The notes under the pieces: model-generated | The model's database searches: none | The model's input: only the letters and a program-made list of their open reading frames with translations | Told to the model about the DNA's origin: nothing | Shown here: positions 1 through 8,532 of the stretch, one piece after another | Position numbering within the stretch: position 1 is the first letter of the stretch | How the letters are laid out: each line of letters starts with the position of its first letter | Translations under genes and position numbers: made by a program | Source of the DNA: Kineothrix sp. MB12-C1 | GTDB lineage: Bacteria > Bacillota > Clostridia > Lachnospirales > Lachnospiraceae | Length of the DNA: 64,000 nt | Direction of reading: 5' to 3' | NCBI RefSeq assembly: GCF_030863805.1 | Contig: NZ_CP132957.1 | Span: forward strand, 3,472,001 to 3,536,000

Positions 1-434
1 GAAGCTTTTATTTCAGTCATATCAGTAATACATTTTTTTAGAGGTTTTTCAGCAGTGAAGTCACGTTTTATTAAATCATCTGATTTCCGGGCTTCTTTGT
101 CAGCTTTAGTAATACCATTAGGCTTGCGTTTTGGTTTGTGATTAAGACCAATTTCGTCCATGACACGATAAACAGTTCTCTCGCCGGGAATGTGTATACC
201 CTCCGGCTGTTTGAGTTGTAATGCCTGATACATACGGATTCTTCCATAAGTGTCATTACATTCATCCTCACTACAAATATCAAGCATTGCATCTGCCAAT
301 TCCTGATATTTCCATGGAGCATCCTTTGCTTTTAGGTATTTATTGAATGCTTGTCTGGAAACATGAAGCACTCTGCAATAAAAAGAAATTTTGCCCTTAA
401 TCTCGCCGTCATCAGTTTTGGTTGCAATAAACAT
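1..434 (-). CDS. IS3-family transposase orfB, N-terminal part (partial)
   Basis: The minus-strand frame stays open from an ATG at 434 to the window edge. Its first residues read MFIATKTDDGEIKGK, followed by a region with LQLKQPEGIHIPGERTVYR and then NHKPKRKPNG, which is the HTH_21 region that precedes the rve/DDE integrase core in IS3-family OrfB proteins. The catalytic DDE residues would lie beyond the left edge and are not seen. The ATG overlaps the orfA stop as ATGA. The same frame is entered from orfA by a -1 shift at an A AAA AAC heptamer, so the active transposase is probably an OrfAB fusion. Identification as IS3 orfB is firm; activity cannot be judged. Confidence 0.85.
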   Translation of the reverse strand, partial: MFIATKTDDGEIKGKISFYCRVLHVSRQAFNKYLKAKDAPWKYQELADAMLDICSEDECNDTYGRIRMYQALQLKQPEGIHIPGERTVYRVMDEIGLNHKPKRKPNGITKADKEARKSDDLIKRDFTAEKPLKKCITDMTEIKA

Positions 435-775
435 CAGTCTCTGTTTTTTGCTGACTTCCGACGGCTGGCTGCGAAAAAAGCACTGGCTTCTTCGAGAAAT
501 TCATTTTCTTCTTTTAAACGACGGATTTCCTTATCCTGCTCTTTAATGCGCTTTTTGAGTTCGATAAGCTCATCGTTAAGAGATAAGGCATTCTTAGGCG
601 TATGAACCGCGTCATTTGCGCTGAGACGACCTTCTTTGAAGGCTTTTATCCAGGTGTACATAGTACCCTTGGGAATCCCTAATTCGTTAGCTGCTTTATG
701 CCCACCAATTTCCTGAGCAAGTTTTACAGCTTGTGCTTTAAATTCATTGTCATAAGATTTTTGATTTTGTGCCAT
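434..775 (-). CDS. IS3-family transposase orfA (113 aa)
   Basis: This is a small DNA-binding protein encoded upstream of the transposase core. The N-terminal half is a helix-turn-helix (about residues 10-50, with the GIPKGTMYTWIKAF recognition region) of the HTH_Tnp_1 type. The C-terminal half (about 65-100) is a Leu/Glu/Lys-rich coiled coil, which in IS3 OrfA proteins mediates dimerisation. An AGGAG lies 9 nt upstream of the ATG. The length of 113 aa is normal for the family. The 3' end carries the frameshift heptamer at 443-449 and the stop overlaps the orfB ATG, which fits programmed production of OrfAB. Confidence 0.9.
   Translation of the reverse strand: MAQNQKSYDNEFKAQAVKLAQEIGGHKAANELGIPKGTMYTWIKAFKEGRLSANDAVHTPKNALSLNDELIELKKRIKEQDKEIRRLKEENEFLEEASAFFAASRRKSAKNRD
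443..449 (-). other. Slippery heptamer for programmed -1 frameshift (orfA to orfB)
   Basis: Read on the minus strand the bases are A AAA AAC, phased in orfA as GCA AAA AAC, the canonical X XXY YYZ arrangement. Slipping one base back continues as K-Q-R-L-M-F-I-A into orfB. IS3-family elements are known to make OrfAB this way. No stimulatory pseudoknot was modelled. Confidence 0.75.
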
Positions 776-855
776 AGGTTGTTTCTCCTGTTCTCGTATT
801 GATTATGATTATATATCAAAGTCCTTGAGAATAGGGTGTCAACTTTTATGATACA

Positions 856-2418
856 ACATCAAACGGTATAGTCGGAGAGGATGTTACTCATACATTTAGG
901 CACTGCATTAATCTTCCAGTTAAACTAAGAGAGCCAGCAAACATTACGTTTAGAGGAGAATGTGTAATACCGTGGGACACATTTGAGGAAATTAATTCCG
1001 AGTTAGAAGAAACGTATTCTCACCCACGTAATCTTGCAGCTGGGACGCTGAGACAGTTAGACGCTAATATCGCTATTGAACGAAAGTTAGAATACTACGT
1101 GTTTGATATAGTAGATGGATTTGAATCTGGAAATCTAATAGGGAATTATGCCTATGTAGCAGATTTGGACATGCCGGTTGTGGAACATTGTATGGTTAGA
1201 GGAAATTTAAAAGAGTGTTTTAGTAAATTTAATCCAGAGAATTTTAGATTACCTGTTGACGGACTTATTTACCGCTATGATGATACAGGGTATGGGAAAT
1301 CCCTTGGAGCCACTTCACATCACCCTCTTGATATGTTGGCTTTAAAATGGCAGGATCAATTATATGAGACGAAGTTAACAGATATTGAATGGAACACATC
1401 TAAGACAGGCTTAATAAATCCGGTAGCAATTTTTGAACCAGTAGATCTTGATGGAGCTATTACTACAAGAGCCACACTACACAATGTATCTTATATAGAA
1501 GATTTAGAATTAGGAATTGGCGACACGATACAAATTTACAGAAGCAACATGGTAATACCTAAGGTACATGCAAATCTTACAAAGAGTAATACATGGATGA
1601 TTCCGGATAAATGTCCGTGCTGTGGAGGTATGGTAGAAATCCATAACGAGAATGGTAGTAAGACACTTCACTGCTGTAATAATGGTTGTGGTGCAAAGTT
1701 GTTATCGAGGATAGTACATTTCTGTTCAAAAAACGCCATTAATATAGAAGAAATGAGCGAAGCTACAGTTGAGTTTCTTATAAATAAAGGATGGGTTTCT
1801 AATTTTAAGGACATCTATGATTTAAAACAGTACACCGGTGAGTGGATTAGATGTAGCGGATTCGGTAAGAAGTCTGTATATAAATTGCTTGATAATATAG
1901 AGAAGAGTAAAAATACGACTCTTGATAGATTTATTTATTCACTTTCAGTACCTCTTATTGGAAGAACTGCAAGCAAAACTATATCAAAGTATTTAAGTGG
2001 TGATTTTGAAGACTTTTATGATAAGTGGATAAATAATTACAACTGGGCATTGCTTGATGATTTCGGTGCGATTATGAATGATAGTATGAATAATTTTGTC
2101 CGGCACAATTTCTTGTGGGTAAAGGAATTGGCAGACGAGTTCACGTTTGAAAGGCAAAAGGAGAATAATAAAAATAGTAATGTTGATTTATCGGGGAAAA
2201 CATTTGTAATTACTGGTTCATTAAATACTTTTGGTAATAGAGATGAATTAAAAGAGCTTATTGAGAGTTTTAGTGGAAAAGTGTCTGGAAGTGTAAGTGC
2301 TAAGACCAATTATCTTATTAATAATGATAATTTAAGCAGCTCATCAAAAAACAAAAAGGCAAATGAACTGAAAGTCACTATTATCAGTGAAGAAGAATTT
2401 CTGCATATGATTAAATAA
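856..2418 (+). pseudogene. ligA: NAD-dependent DNA ligase, 5' end removed by IS3 insertion
   Basis: The frame is open from the IS end at 856 to the stop. It begins TSNGIVGEDVTHTF, the segment of the adenylation domain just after the KxDG active-site lysine, so the NAD-binding Ia domain and the nucleophilic lysine are missing here and should lie beyond the IS. The rest is complete: the second half of the adenylation domain, an OB fold (GDTIQIYRSNMVIPKV), a four-Cys zinc finger (CPCC, then CCNNGC), helix-hairpin-helix repeats and a C-terminal BRCT domain (DLSGKTFVITGSL). The sequence is divergent from what is expected of a housekeeping LigA, so it is probably an accessory copy of a mobile element. 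A 439-residue protein could start at the ATG at 1099, but it would lack ligase chemistry. Confidence 0.85.
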
Positions 2419-2460
2419 CCTATTTTGATATTGGCGTGTCGAAGTAGAGAATAATAATAT

Positions 2461-2709
2461 ATGGCAATTGCATATAACATAAATTCAAAAATCACAAATT
2501 ATAATTACTGTGGACGCGCAGTGAAAGAGGCTGGATATATATTACGGCTAGATTGTGGGAAGTGGGAAGATGGAATTAAGACCACTATGAATTCACAGGG
2601 CAGATTGGATGCATTGGCAATTGATGATCCACTGGAATATGTGATGTTAGCAATGGATAAGGAAATGCAGGTGTGGGTGGATGCTATGGATGATGATAGT
2701 GTTTGGTAG
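2461..2709 (+). CDS. Small hypothetical protein (82 aa)
   Basis: I do not recognise this protein. It is acidic in its C-terminal half (DDPLEY, VDAMDDDSVW) and has no membrane segment. No good ribosome binding site precedes the ATG at 2461; an internal ATG (MNSQGRLDALAI) would give about 40 residues. It lies directly between the ligase remnant and a large repeat-rich non-coding block, so it may belong to the same mobile element. It may also be a chance frame. Confidence 0.35.
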   Translation: MAIAYNINSKITNYNYCGRAVKEAGYILRLDCGKWEDGIKTTMNSQGRLDALAIDDPLEYVMLAMDKEMQVWVDAMDDDSVW

Positions 2710-2745
2710 TTAGAAGCTTATAAAATTGATGTTGTATTAGAATGT

Positions 2746-2957
2746 TCCCATGGAATTTCCATGGGGAAACGAACTTTTGATGGGAAATTTCCAATGAAAA
2801 ACTTAAATCTATGGGGAATTTCCGGGGGGATAAAAAATAGAGATTTTAAGTGTATATTTTACCGGATTTTTTCCATGAGGAAAATCCATAGGGTAATGAA
2901 CTTTCCATGGGGGATTTCCAATGAGAAATGCTAATTCATGGGGAATTTCCATGGGGA
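2746..2957 (+). repeat. Direct/palindromic repeat array A, phased at 31-32 bp
   Basis: Degenerate copies of a 20-bp, partly palindromic unit close to ATGGGGAATTTCCATGGGGA. The TTTCC core begins at 2756, 2788, 2819, 2883 (as AATCC), 2915 and 2946, a spacing of 31, 32, 64, 32 and 31 bp, about three helical turns per step. Extra half-units at 2870 and 2902 give a second register. No coding potential was seen. Such phasing is usual for arrays bound cooperatively by one protein, such as iterons, partition sites or operators. Confidence 0.7.
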
Positions 2958-2969
2958 ATATAAAATATT

Positions 2970-3276
2970 AGGGGTTTTAGGGGAGTTACTCCACTAACAG
3001 GTGGTAAAAAGCCAGAGATGGCTTAGTTGCGTATCCTGCCATGTCGGTGGGGAGTGTTTTGTTTGCAAGGCAATGAGACATGGATAAAAAAATGACGGAT
3101 ACAGATAATAAAAAGTGTATATTGGAAATGTATTAGGCAATGAGATGAGTGTTGTTATTGGAACTAATTTTGCAGTTAGTATTAAACAAAGTCCTTGGGG
3201 GTCTGTTGCTAGATACGCATAAGAGACGGCTCCGGTCTCTTATGCATCTAGTTAGGGAAAATCCCCTAAAACCCCT
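2970..3276 (+). repeat. Inverted repeat block between the two phased arrays
   Basis: A perfect 15-bp inverted repeat, AGGGGTTTTAGGGGA at 2970-2984 and its complement at 3262-3276, encloses about 275 bp with no gene. Inside are further stems: GTTACTCCAC (2985-2994) against GTGGGGAGT (about 3048-3056), a small AGCC/GGCT hairpin between them, and the strong hairpin at 3211-3249. The nesting would suit a structured RNA or a replication-origin region. No known RNA family was recognised. Confidence 0.55.
3211..3249 (+). repeat. Strong stem-loop in the non-coding block
   Basis: GCATAAGAGAC pairs perfectly with GTCTCTTATGC around the loop GGCTCCG, and AGAT/ATCT extends the stem beyond a 2-nt bulge. 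It lacks a T tract on either side, so a simple terminator is unlikely. Confidence 0.6.
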
Positions 3277-3287
3277 GAAATATTGTA

Positions 3288-3499
3288 GTGATAGCACTAT
3301 TTGCTATCATTTTAGAAAGTGAGTTCACAAAATGATATCATAGGCAAAATTTGAGTGCATAAAATGCTATCACTTTTTTGAGGGAATTATACCGGTCTGG
3401 TTAATGCAGTTGAAGTGAGTGCACTTTTTGCTATCATTTTGAAAAGTGAGTACATAATTTGCTATCACAGAGTGATTTTGATGGCATTTTATGCTATCA
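3288..3499 (+). repeat. Iteron-like array B: six 22-bp direct repeats at 31-32 bp spacing
   Basis: Six copies start at 3288, 3319, 3351, 3415, 3446 and 3478, so the steps are 31, 32, 64, 31 and 32 bp. Each ends in TGCTATCA (TGATATCA in copy 2) and most begin GTGAGT or TTGAGT, with an AT-rich middle. Copy 1 also contains the inverse TGATAGCA. Length, direct orientation and helical phasing match iterons of theta-type plasmid origins in general form. No Rep gene is present in the window, so the function is inferred from pattern alone. Confidence 0.7.
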
Positions 3500-3542
3500 C
3501 ATATTTTGCAAATTATTTGTAAAAGTAGTAGTATTATGAAAG

Positions 3543-3567
3543 CTTGTACGGTATAATATTGTACAAG
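3543..3567 (+). promoter_or_regulatory. Operator-like dyad over a -10 box upstream of fic
   Basis: CTTGTAC (3543-3549) and GTACAAG (3561-3567) form a perfect inverted repeat around TATAAT (3552-3557). A repressor bound here would cover the -10 region. No strong -35 is visible. The start of the fic gene is 60 bp downstream. Confidence 0.5.
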
Positions 3568-3626
3568 TAATAAAACAATGAAGTTTAATCATGCAAGTGT
3601 AAATTCGAGCACGCAGAGAGGTAAAT

Positions 3627-4634
3627 ATGAGCGAAAAAGGTTATGTTCCACCATATACAATAACAGATAAAACAGTAAATTTAATTTCTGCTATTACTGA
3701 AATAATAACCAAAATCACAATAAATGATGATATGAGTAATAATCCAAGACTTAGACGAGATAATCGTATTCGTACTATTCATGCTTCGTTAGCAATTGAA
3801 AATAATTCCTTATCTTTGGATCAGGTAACTGATATTATCAATGGAAAAAGAATTCTTGGTGCACCAGATGAAATATGCGAAGTAAAGAATGCTTTTGAAG
3901 CATACAATAGGCTGTTGGAAATGAATCCATATTCCATTAAGGATATGCTTCAAGCACATAAAGTGTTGATGAATGAATTGACAAAAGAGGCAGGAACATT
4001 TCGTAGTGGTGGTGTAGGAGTTTTTGCTGGAGAACAGTTAGTCCATATGGCTCCACCAGCAAATCAAGTTCCACATCTGATTAAAGAATTGGTAGATTGG
4101 GCAAAAAAAGCAGAAGTGCATCCACTCATAAAAAGTTGTGTATTTCATTATGAATTTGAATTTATTCATCCTTTTGCAGATGGCAATGGACGAATGGGAC
4201 GGATGTGGCAGACATTATTGCTGTATAAATGGAAATCGTTGTTTGGTTGGCTTCCAATAGAAACATTGATCAGAGAGCGGCAAGATGAATATTACAAAGT
4301 GCTTGGCGAATGTGACCAAAGTGCTGATTCAGGAAAATTTGTAGAGTTTCTATTAAAAACCATCTATGATGCATTATGTGAAATTGCAGATACCGAACAA
4401 GTAGGAGAACAAGTAACCGAACAAGTTGAAAGATTATTAGAGGTTATTGACGATAAAGAATATTCAACGAAAGAACTTATAGAATTGCTGGGGTTAAAAC
4501 ATAGACCAACTTTTAGAGATAACTATTTGTTGCCAGCTTTGGAACTTGGGTTGATTGAAATGACGGTGCCTGATAAGCCAAATAGTAGTAAGCAGAAATA
4601 TAGAAAAGCTAAAATATTTTTAAATAATGGATAA
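3627..4634 (+). CDS. Class II Fic-domain protein with C-terminal winged helix
   Basis: Fic enzymes usually transfer AMP from ATP to a Ser, Thr or Tyr of a target protein. The catalytic motif HPFADGNGRMGR is complete (residues 181-192). The inhibitory motif [ST]xxxE[GN] is present in the N-terminal helix as SLAIEN (54-59), which makes it a class II, self-inhibited Fic. The C-terminal 80 residues (EQVTEQVERLLEVIDDKEYSTKELIELLGL onward) look like a winged-helix DNA-binding domain, a common arrangement in Fic proteins of accessory regions. The start is supported by AGAGAGG 6 nt upstream. The target is unknown. It stands alone, between the iteron-like array and a conflict-type ATPase gene. Confidence 0.88.
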   Translation: MSEKGYVPPYTITDKTVNLISAITEIITKITINDDMSNNPRLRRDNRIRTIHASLAIENNSLSLDQVTDIINGKRILGAPDEICEVKNAFEAYNRLLEMNPYSIKDMLQAHKVLMNELTKEAGTFRSGGVGVFAGEQLVHMAPPANQVPHLIKELVDWAKKAEVHPLIKSCVFHYEFEFIHPFADGNGRMGRMWQTLLLYKWKSLFGWLPIETLIRERQDEYYKVLGECDQSADSGKFVEFLLKTIYDALCEIADTEQVGEQVTEQVERLLEVIDDKEYSTKELIELLGLKHRPTFRDNYLLPALELGLIEMTVPDKPNSSKQKYRKAKIFLNNG

Positions 4635-4873
4635 AATATGGATTTTGTTTTTAAGATAGTTCAAGTAGATGGAGAAGCTTAAATAAGATTGAACGCAAAT
4701 ATTCGAAAAAAAAGCTATAGTTTAGACTGTAGCAGACAAATAAAAGGGAATATATAACAAAGAAATATTGAAACGTGTTTTTAATTAAGGTACTAAGGAT
4801 TTAGAGTACTTTGTCTAATATTTTAAAACATATGATTAAATTATTTTTATTTACACATATAGGAGGGTATATT

Positions 4874-5365
4874 TTGAATACACTAGAAAATTGTGAGTTG
4901 TTTAAGTTGTTGACGGAAAAAAGTAGTGAGAATAAAGAACAATATATTTCTATACTTAGATTGATTGAGAAACCTGTTGGAGATTTGTTAGAGTTTACAA
5001 AAACAAATTTTCCAAATTATACTGACCACACGATTCAACACTCATATAGAATACTACGGTATTTATCTAAAATACTTAGTAGAAAAATGAAAGATAACTT
5101 GAATGCAACAGAAATTTTTAGTTTGATTCTCGCTGCAATGCTTCATGATATAGGTATGAGTAATTCAACTGAAAAAGATATTGAGAAGTTGCGTAATGAG
5201 CATGGCAGATTTGCCGAGGAACCTATAAATAAGTTATTAGAACAATTAAAAATAGTAAGTAATATAAAAAGAATTTCAAACTGCGTAATATATGTTTGTG
5301 AATCGCATACTAAAGAATTACAGAAATTATACGCTGAACCAAAACTAAAAAAACTGATACTATAA
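4874..5365 (+). pseudogene. HD/GHKL-ATPase conflict protein, segment 1: HD-type domain
   Basis: This is the first segment of one long gene split by frameshifts. A TTG at 4874, with AGGAGGG 6 nt upstream, is a better start than the unsupported TTG at 4811. The segment has a metal-dependent HD-hydrolase-like signature: a YTDHTIQHSYRIL region, AAMLHDIGMS with the HD pair, and a later CESHTKE histidine. Such HD domains are known N-terminal to HSP90-like ATPases in predicted defence proteins. The frame stops at 5365, but the natural continuation lies one base back: after an A7 tract (5347-5353) frame 1 reads on as TDTINGEKVRYGYLTILLR into segment 2. One extra A would restore the frame. Confidence 0.75.
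5347..5353 (+). other. A7 tract at first frameshift
   Basis: CTA AAA AAA CTG is phased so that a one-base backward slip continues in the coding frame of the ATPase segment. It is either a homopolymer indel or, less likely, a used A AAA AAA slippery site. Confidence 0.6.
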
Positions 5366-5400
5366 ATGGAGAGAAAGTAAGATATGGATATCTGACGATT

Positions 5401-6453
5401 TTGCTTCGAGTAGGGGATTTATTAGATATGGAAGAGGATAGAACCTCATATATAGTTAATGTGATTTTTCCAAACTACTATTTAAAGGACGATTCTTTGA
5501 AACATCATAGGCGTTGTGAAGAATTAGTTCAGTTTGACTATTCTTATGAAAAAATTGTGGCAGTCGTAGAAACCGTTGATAGAGAAAATTATAAATTATG
5601 GACAGGCTGGTTTATGTATCTAAAGGATGAAATTGTTCAGGCTAATACATATTATTTTCGTGAATTTGTTGAAGGTGAGAGTATACCACAATTTGAATAT
5701 GAAATAAAACCCGCGGAAGGTGCAAATTTTTGTACTGAAGAGATTAGGTTTGAAATAGATGATAAGGGAGCACTTTGGGAAATAATATCAAATTCTGTAT
5801 ATACCGCAGAGTTTGATTTTATTCGAGAGTTGGTACAAAATGCAGTAGATGCATGCTTAATGGAGTGTTTCTTGAATAAAGATAATAAATTGGAATGTGC
5901 TTTTCAAAGGACATGGCCTACAAAAGATTACTGTGTGGAAATAATGTATTCTGAAATACGAAATGAGTTAGTAATACATGATAATGGTGTTGGAATGGCG
6001 ATGGAAACACTAAAGAGATATTTATTTAAGACCGCTGATTCGGGTTATAGACATTTGGATGTAGACAGGGATTTTTCATTTCCAGCGATAGCTCGATTTG
6101 GTATAGGATTTGTAGCATGCTTAACAAAGGCTAAAACAATTAAATTATATACCCAAGAAGTTAATGCGAAAGAGGAAATCGGTGTTGAAATAGAAGAAAA
6201 AAGTAATTTGGCTTTTATTGAGCGCCGTGAAAAAACAGAATTTCATGGTACAATAATAACTTTAAAACTTAAAGAGCACTATTCACATGCACGTATCGAG
6301 AAATATCTTAAATCATATTTTCGAGAAACAGCTGTTAGAATAGAGCTACTTAATTTAGATATCTTAAATAAGATTATTGGGGATAGTGAATTTTTGATGC
6401 CAGAGAATTTAAACGATTTTACTAGTGTTTTGAAAAAAAGAGAGCGTTTATAA
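5401..6453 (+). pseudogene. HD/GHKL-ATPase conflict protein, segment 2: HSP90-like ATPase domain
   Basis: The coding frame really starts at the A7 shift near 5353; the TTG at 5401 is only the first start-like codon in it. The first 100 residues end the HD domain (LRVGDLLDMEEDRT). A GHKL (HSP90/histidine kinase/MutL) ATPase follows: N box ELVQNAVDAC, G1 box DNGVGM, G2 box ARFGIGFVA and the late THGT-equivalent EFHGTIITLKL. These motifs are intact, so ATP binding would be expected if the full protein were made. The frame stops at 6453 after a second A7 tract (6433-6439). The -1 frame continues as RAFINESKIYHEKNNQ into segment 3. Again one added A restores the frame. Confidence 0.78.
6433..6439 (+). 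other. A7 tract at second frameshift
   Basis: TTG AAA AAA AGA ends the ATPase frame 12 nt later, while the -1 frame is open into the C-terminal segment. The direction and tract length are the same as at 5347-5353, which is the expected pattern of homopolymer undercalling as well as of mutation. Confidence 0.6.
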
Positions 6454-6530
6454 ATGAATCAAAAATATATCATGAAAAAAATAATCAAATTAGGGAGACT
6501 ATTAATCAATGTGATACACTACGGCAAATT

Positions 6531-7748
6531 ATGATAAATATTAGTAGTGATGATATTTTTCCCTTAAAGAAAATAGTACCAGAGCATGCTAAATTAATAG
6601 AATTGCTGAATTCACAAAAAACGATTATCGACAAAGAAATAATAAGCAAAATAGGGAAGTATACGGAGACTTCTATAGACACTGATCATAATGAATATGA
6701 AAGATTGTTAACGGAAATTATTAAAATATTGAATAATCATCAAAATGATAATTTAAATAAAACAATCAACGATTATGATGGTTTGATGACTGAAATTAGC
6801 ATTAACCGATGTGATCATATCTTTGATAAAGATGTTTGTATTATATACCTGAATAATAATTTTTACATAGAGGATGTAAGTTACAAAATTGAATTAGAAA
6901 AAATCAAGAGTGGCAGGGGAATTATTATTATAAGAACTGAATGTGAAATCTCAAAATATGGAATAGAATTTGAAATAGCAAATGCATTTCTATTTCAAGA
7001 AGGTGTGTTAACAAATAGCTTGTTAAAAGTTCGAAGTAATAATTATCAAATTACAGATGATGGTGGAGATGCGTTTGTTGCACTTGATGAAATTTATGAT
7101 ATTCAATACCAATTAGAATTGGAATTTCAAGAGGAGGAAGAGGTTGATAAATACAATAAAATGGTTAAGGATTTACAAGAAGAGAAATACTCATATAGAG
7201 TGGATATTTTATATGGGGATAGAGACATTAAGTTATTAAGAGATATAAGTGCAGAGAAAATAAATGAACAGAAATTAAGTGAAGGAGTGAAATTTCTAGA
7301 TACTGACATTTATAGTAGTATAGAAAAAATTGGTATGGTACCACATTTTGAGAATTCTTTATTTTGTCAAGATGGAATAAAAATTAATATTGATATAAGT
7401 GGATTAATACCATTTAAAACAGGCAATTATAAATGCAATTTATTTGGAGAGTCTAGATTTGAGTTAAACATCACAAGGCATGACATAAATAGGGATAGTA
7501 CTTTACTTAACAAATGGATGGAGAAGTATGGAGTAGAAATACAGAAGAAAGTAATTAAAAATGTTAAGAAGATATTAAAGAATTGTGGAATGGAAAATGT
7601 AAATCTTAATGAATATATTAAGAACAAAAACGATGATATTTTTGATAAATCTGCTTTTGAACAATTTTCGAAATTGCATATTCCAGCCAAACAGCATAAC
7701 CGTCCCGAAGGGACGGCATGCTATTCCGCTTCAAACTGCACGTTGTAG
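6531..7748 (+). pseudogene. HD/GHKL-ATPase conflict protein, segment 3: C-terminal region, cut by IS21
   Basis: This frame is coding from about 6440, after the second shift; the ATG at 6531 is internal. It is rich in Asn, Ile, Glu and Lys, and no catalytic motif is recognised. It probably corresponds to the middle and C-terminal domains that follow the GHKL ATPase in HSP90-like proteins. Near the end, NITRHDINRDS resembles the conserved segment of such domains. IS21 entered at 7674. Joining across the element and its target duplication gives S-K-L-L-E-L-M then TAA at 10261-10263, so the insertion only replaced the last four residues with an IS-derived tail (7675-7748). The two frameshifts, not the IS, are the serious damage, unless they are sequencing errors. 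Confidence 0.7.
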
Positions 7749-7754
7749 ATTTTG

Positions 7755-8522
7755 TTACTTTCTCATGTCTCTTCCATTGCACTCAAGGCGGTACGCCTTA
7801 GATGTCATCCTGCTTAAGCAGGCATCCGCATAGGTGTTATCTTTGAAGAGGTCCCACCACTTGATGACGGGAAGCTGAGATACAATCATTGTTGCCTTTT
7901 TACAATCTCTTGTTTCAATGATTTCAAAGAGGTCACGGCACTTATCCATGCTTAGTTCCATAAGACCGAAATCATCAATTACCAGCAAGTCATAAGCTGC
8001 CATCTGATTTGTATAATCGTAGGCATGACCAAGTTGACGTGCCTTTTCACTTTCTAGAAGAAGTGCATTGGCTCTGATATATTTTACTGTTCGTAGCTGT
8101 TGTAAAGCGGTAATGCATAGTGCATTCGCGATATAAGTTTTGCCTGCCCCAGCGCTACCAGTAATCAATAGATTTTTAGGTTCGTCAATCCATTCACATT
8201 TTTGTAGTAACTCAATGGTGTGAGTATCCAGCATACGATCTGATTCGTAAAGACCAGAATCAAAGTCTGCAGTCGGATATTTCAAGGACGCTTTCTTAAG
8301 TAGCTTGTTGAACTTTGTGTTCTGACGCTGATCCCATTCATAGTGAATAATCTCAGATATACGGGTATGAAAGTCCTCGAGTGCCGTGTTGGGGTTAAGG
8401 AACTGCTTCTCCAATGCCTCCGACATGTGGGACAGGCGGAGTTTAAATAGTTTGTTCAATAACAGATTTTCATCAGTGCTTAGCTTGTCATTGTATGTAT
8501 AGTTTTTTTGTGTATAAGCCAT
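7755..8522 (-). CDS. istB: IS21 transposition helper ATPase IstB
   Basis: IstB is the AAA+ ATPase that assembles on target DNA and activates the IstA transposase. Walker A is GSAGAGKT and Walker B is LLVIDDFGL, both in the expected central position of a roughly 255-residue protein. The start is taken at the ATG at 8522 (MAYTQKNYTY), preceded by GGTGAG; a GTG at 8531 would add three residues. It follows istA after about 10 bp, which fits translational coupling. No damage was seen. Confidence 0.93.
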   Translation of the reverse strand: MAYTQKNYTYNDKLSTDENLLLNKLFKLRLSHMSEALEKQFLNPNTALEDFHTRISEIIHYEWDQRQNTKFNKLLKKASLKYPTADFDSGLYESDRMLDTHTIELLQKCEWIDEPKNLLITGSAGAGKTYIANALCITALQQLRTVKYIRANALLLESEKARQLGHAYDYTNQMAAYDLLVIDDFGLMELSMDKCRDLFEIIETRDCKKATMIVSQLPVIKWWDLFKDNTYADACLSRMTSKAYRLECNGRDMRK

Positions 8523-8532
8523 AATTCTCACC

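Larger units (their letters stand above)
1..855 (-). mobile_element. IS3-family insertion sequence, partial (runs off left edge)
   Basis: On the minus strand this holds an HTH-type orfA followed by the start of an orfB in the -1 frame, the usual IS3-family arrangement. The outer end is placed at 855 because the minus strand there begins TGTATCATAAAAGTTGACAC, a TG-starting terminus about 80 bp upstream of orfA, and because DNA ligase coding sequence resumes in frame directly after it. The other end and the target duplication lie outside the window. The subgroup is not determined. Confidence 0.85.

Noticed and set aside
2970-3276. Retron msr-msd
   Set aside because: The inverted repeats recall the a1/a2 arms, but no reverse transcriptase is encoded on either side.
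2746-3499. CRISPR array
   Set aside because: The spacing is 31-32 bp but the repeats are degenerate, partly palindromic and separated by only about 10 bp; there are no spacers of constant length and no cas genes.
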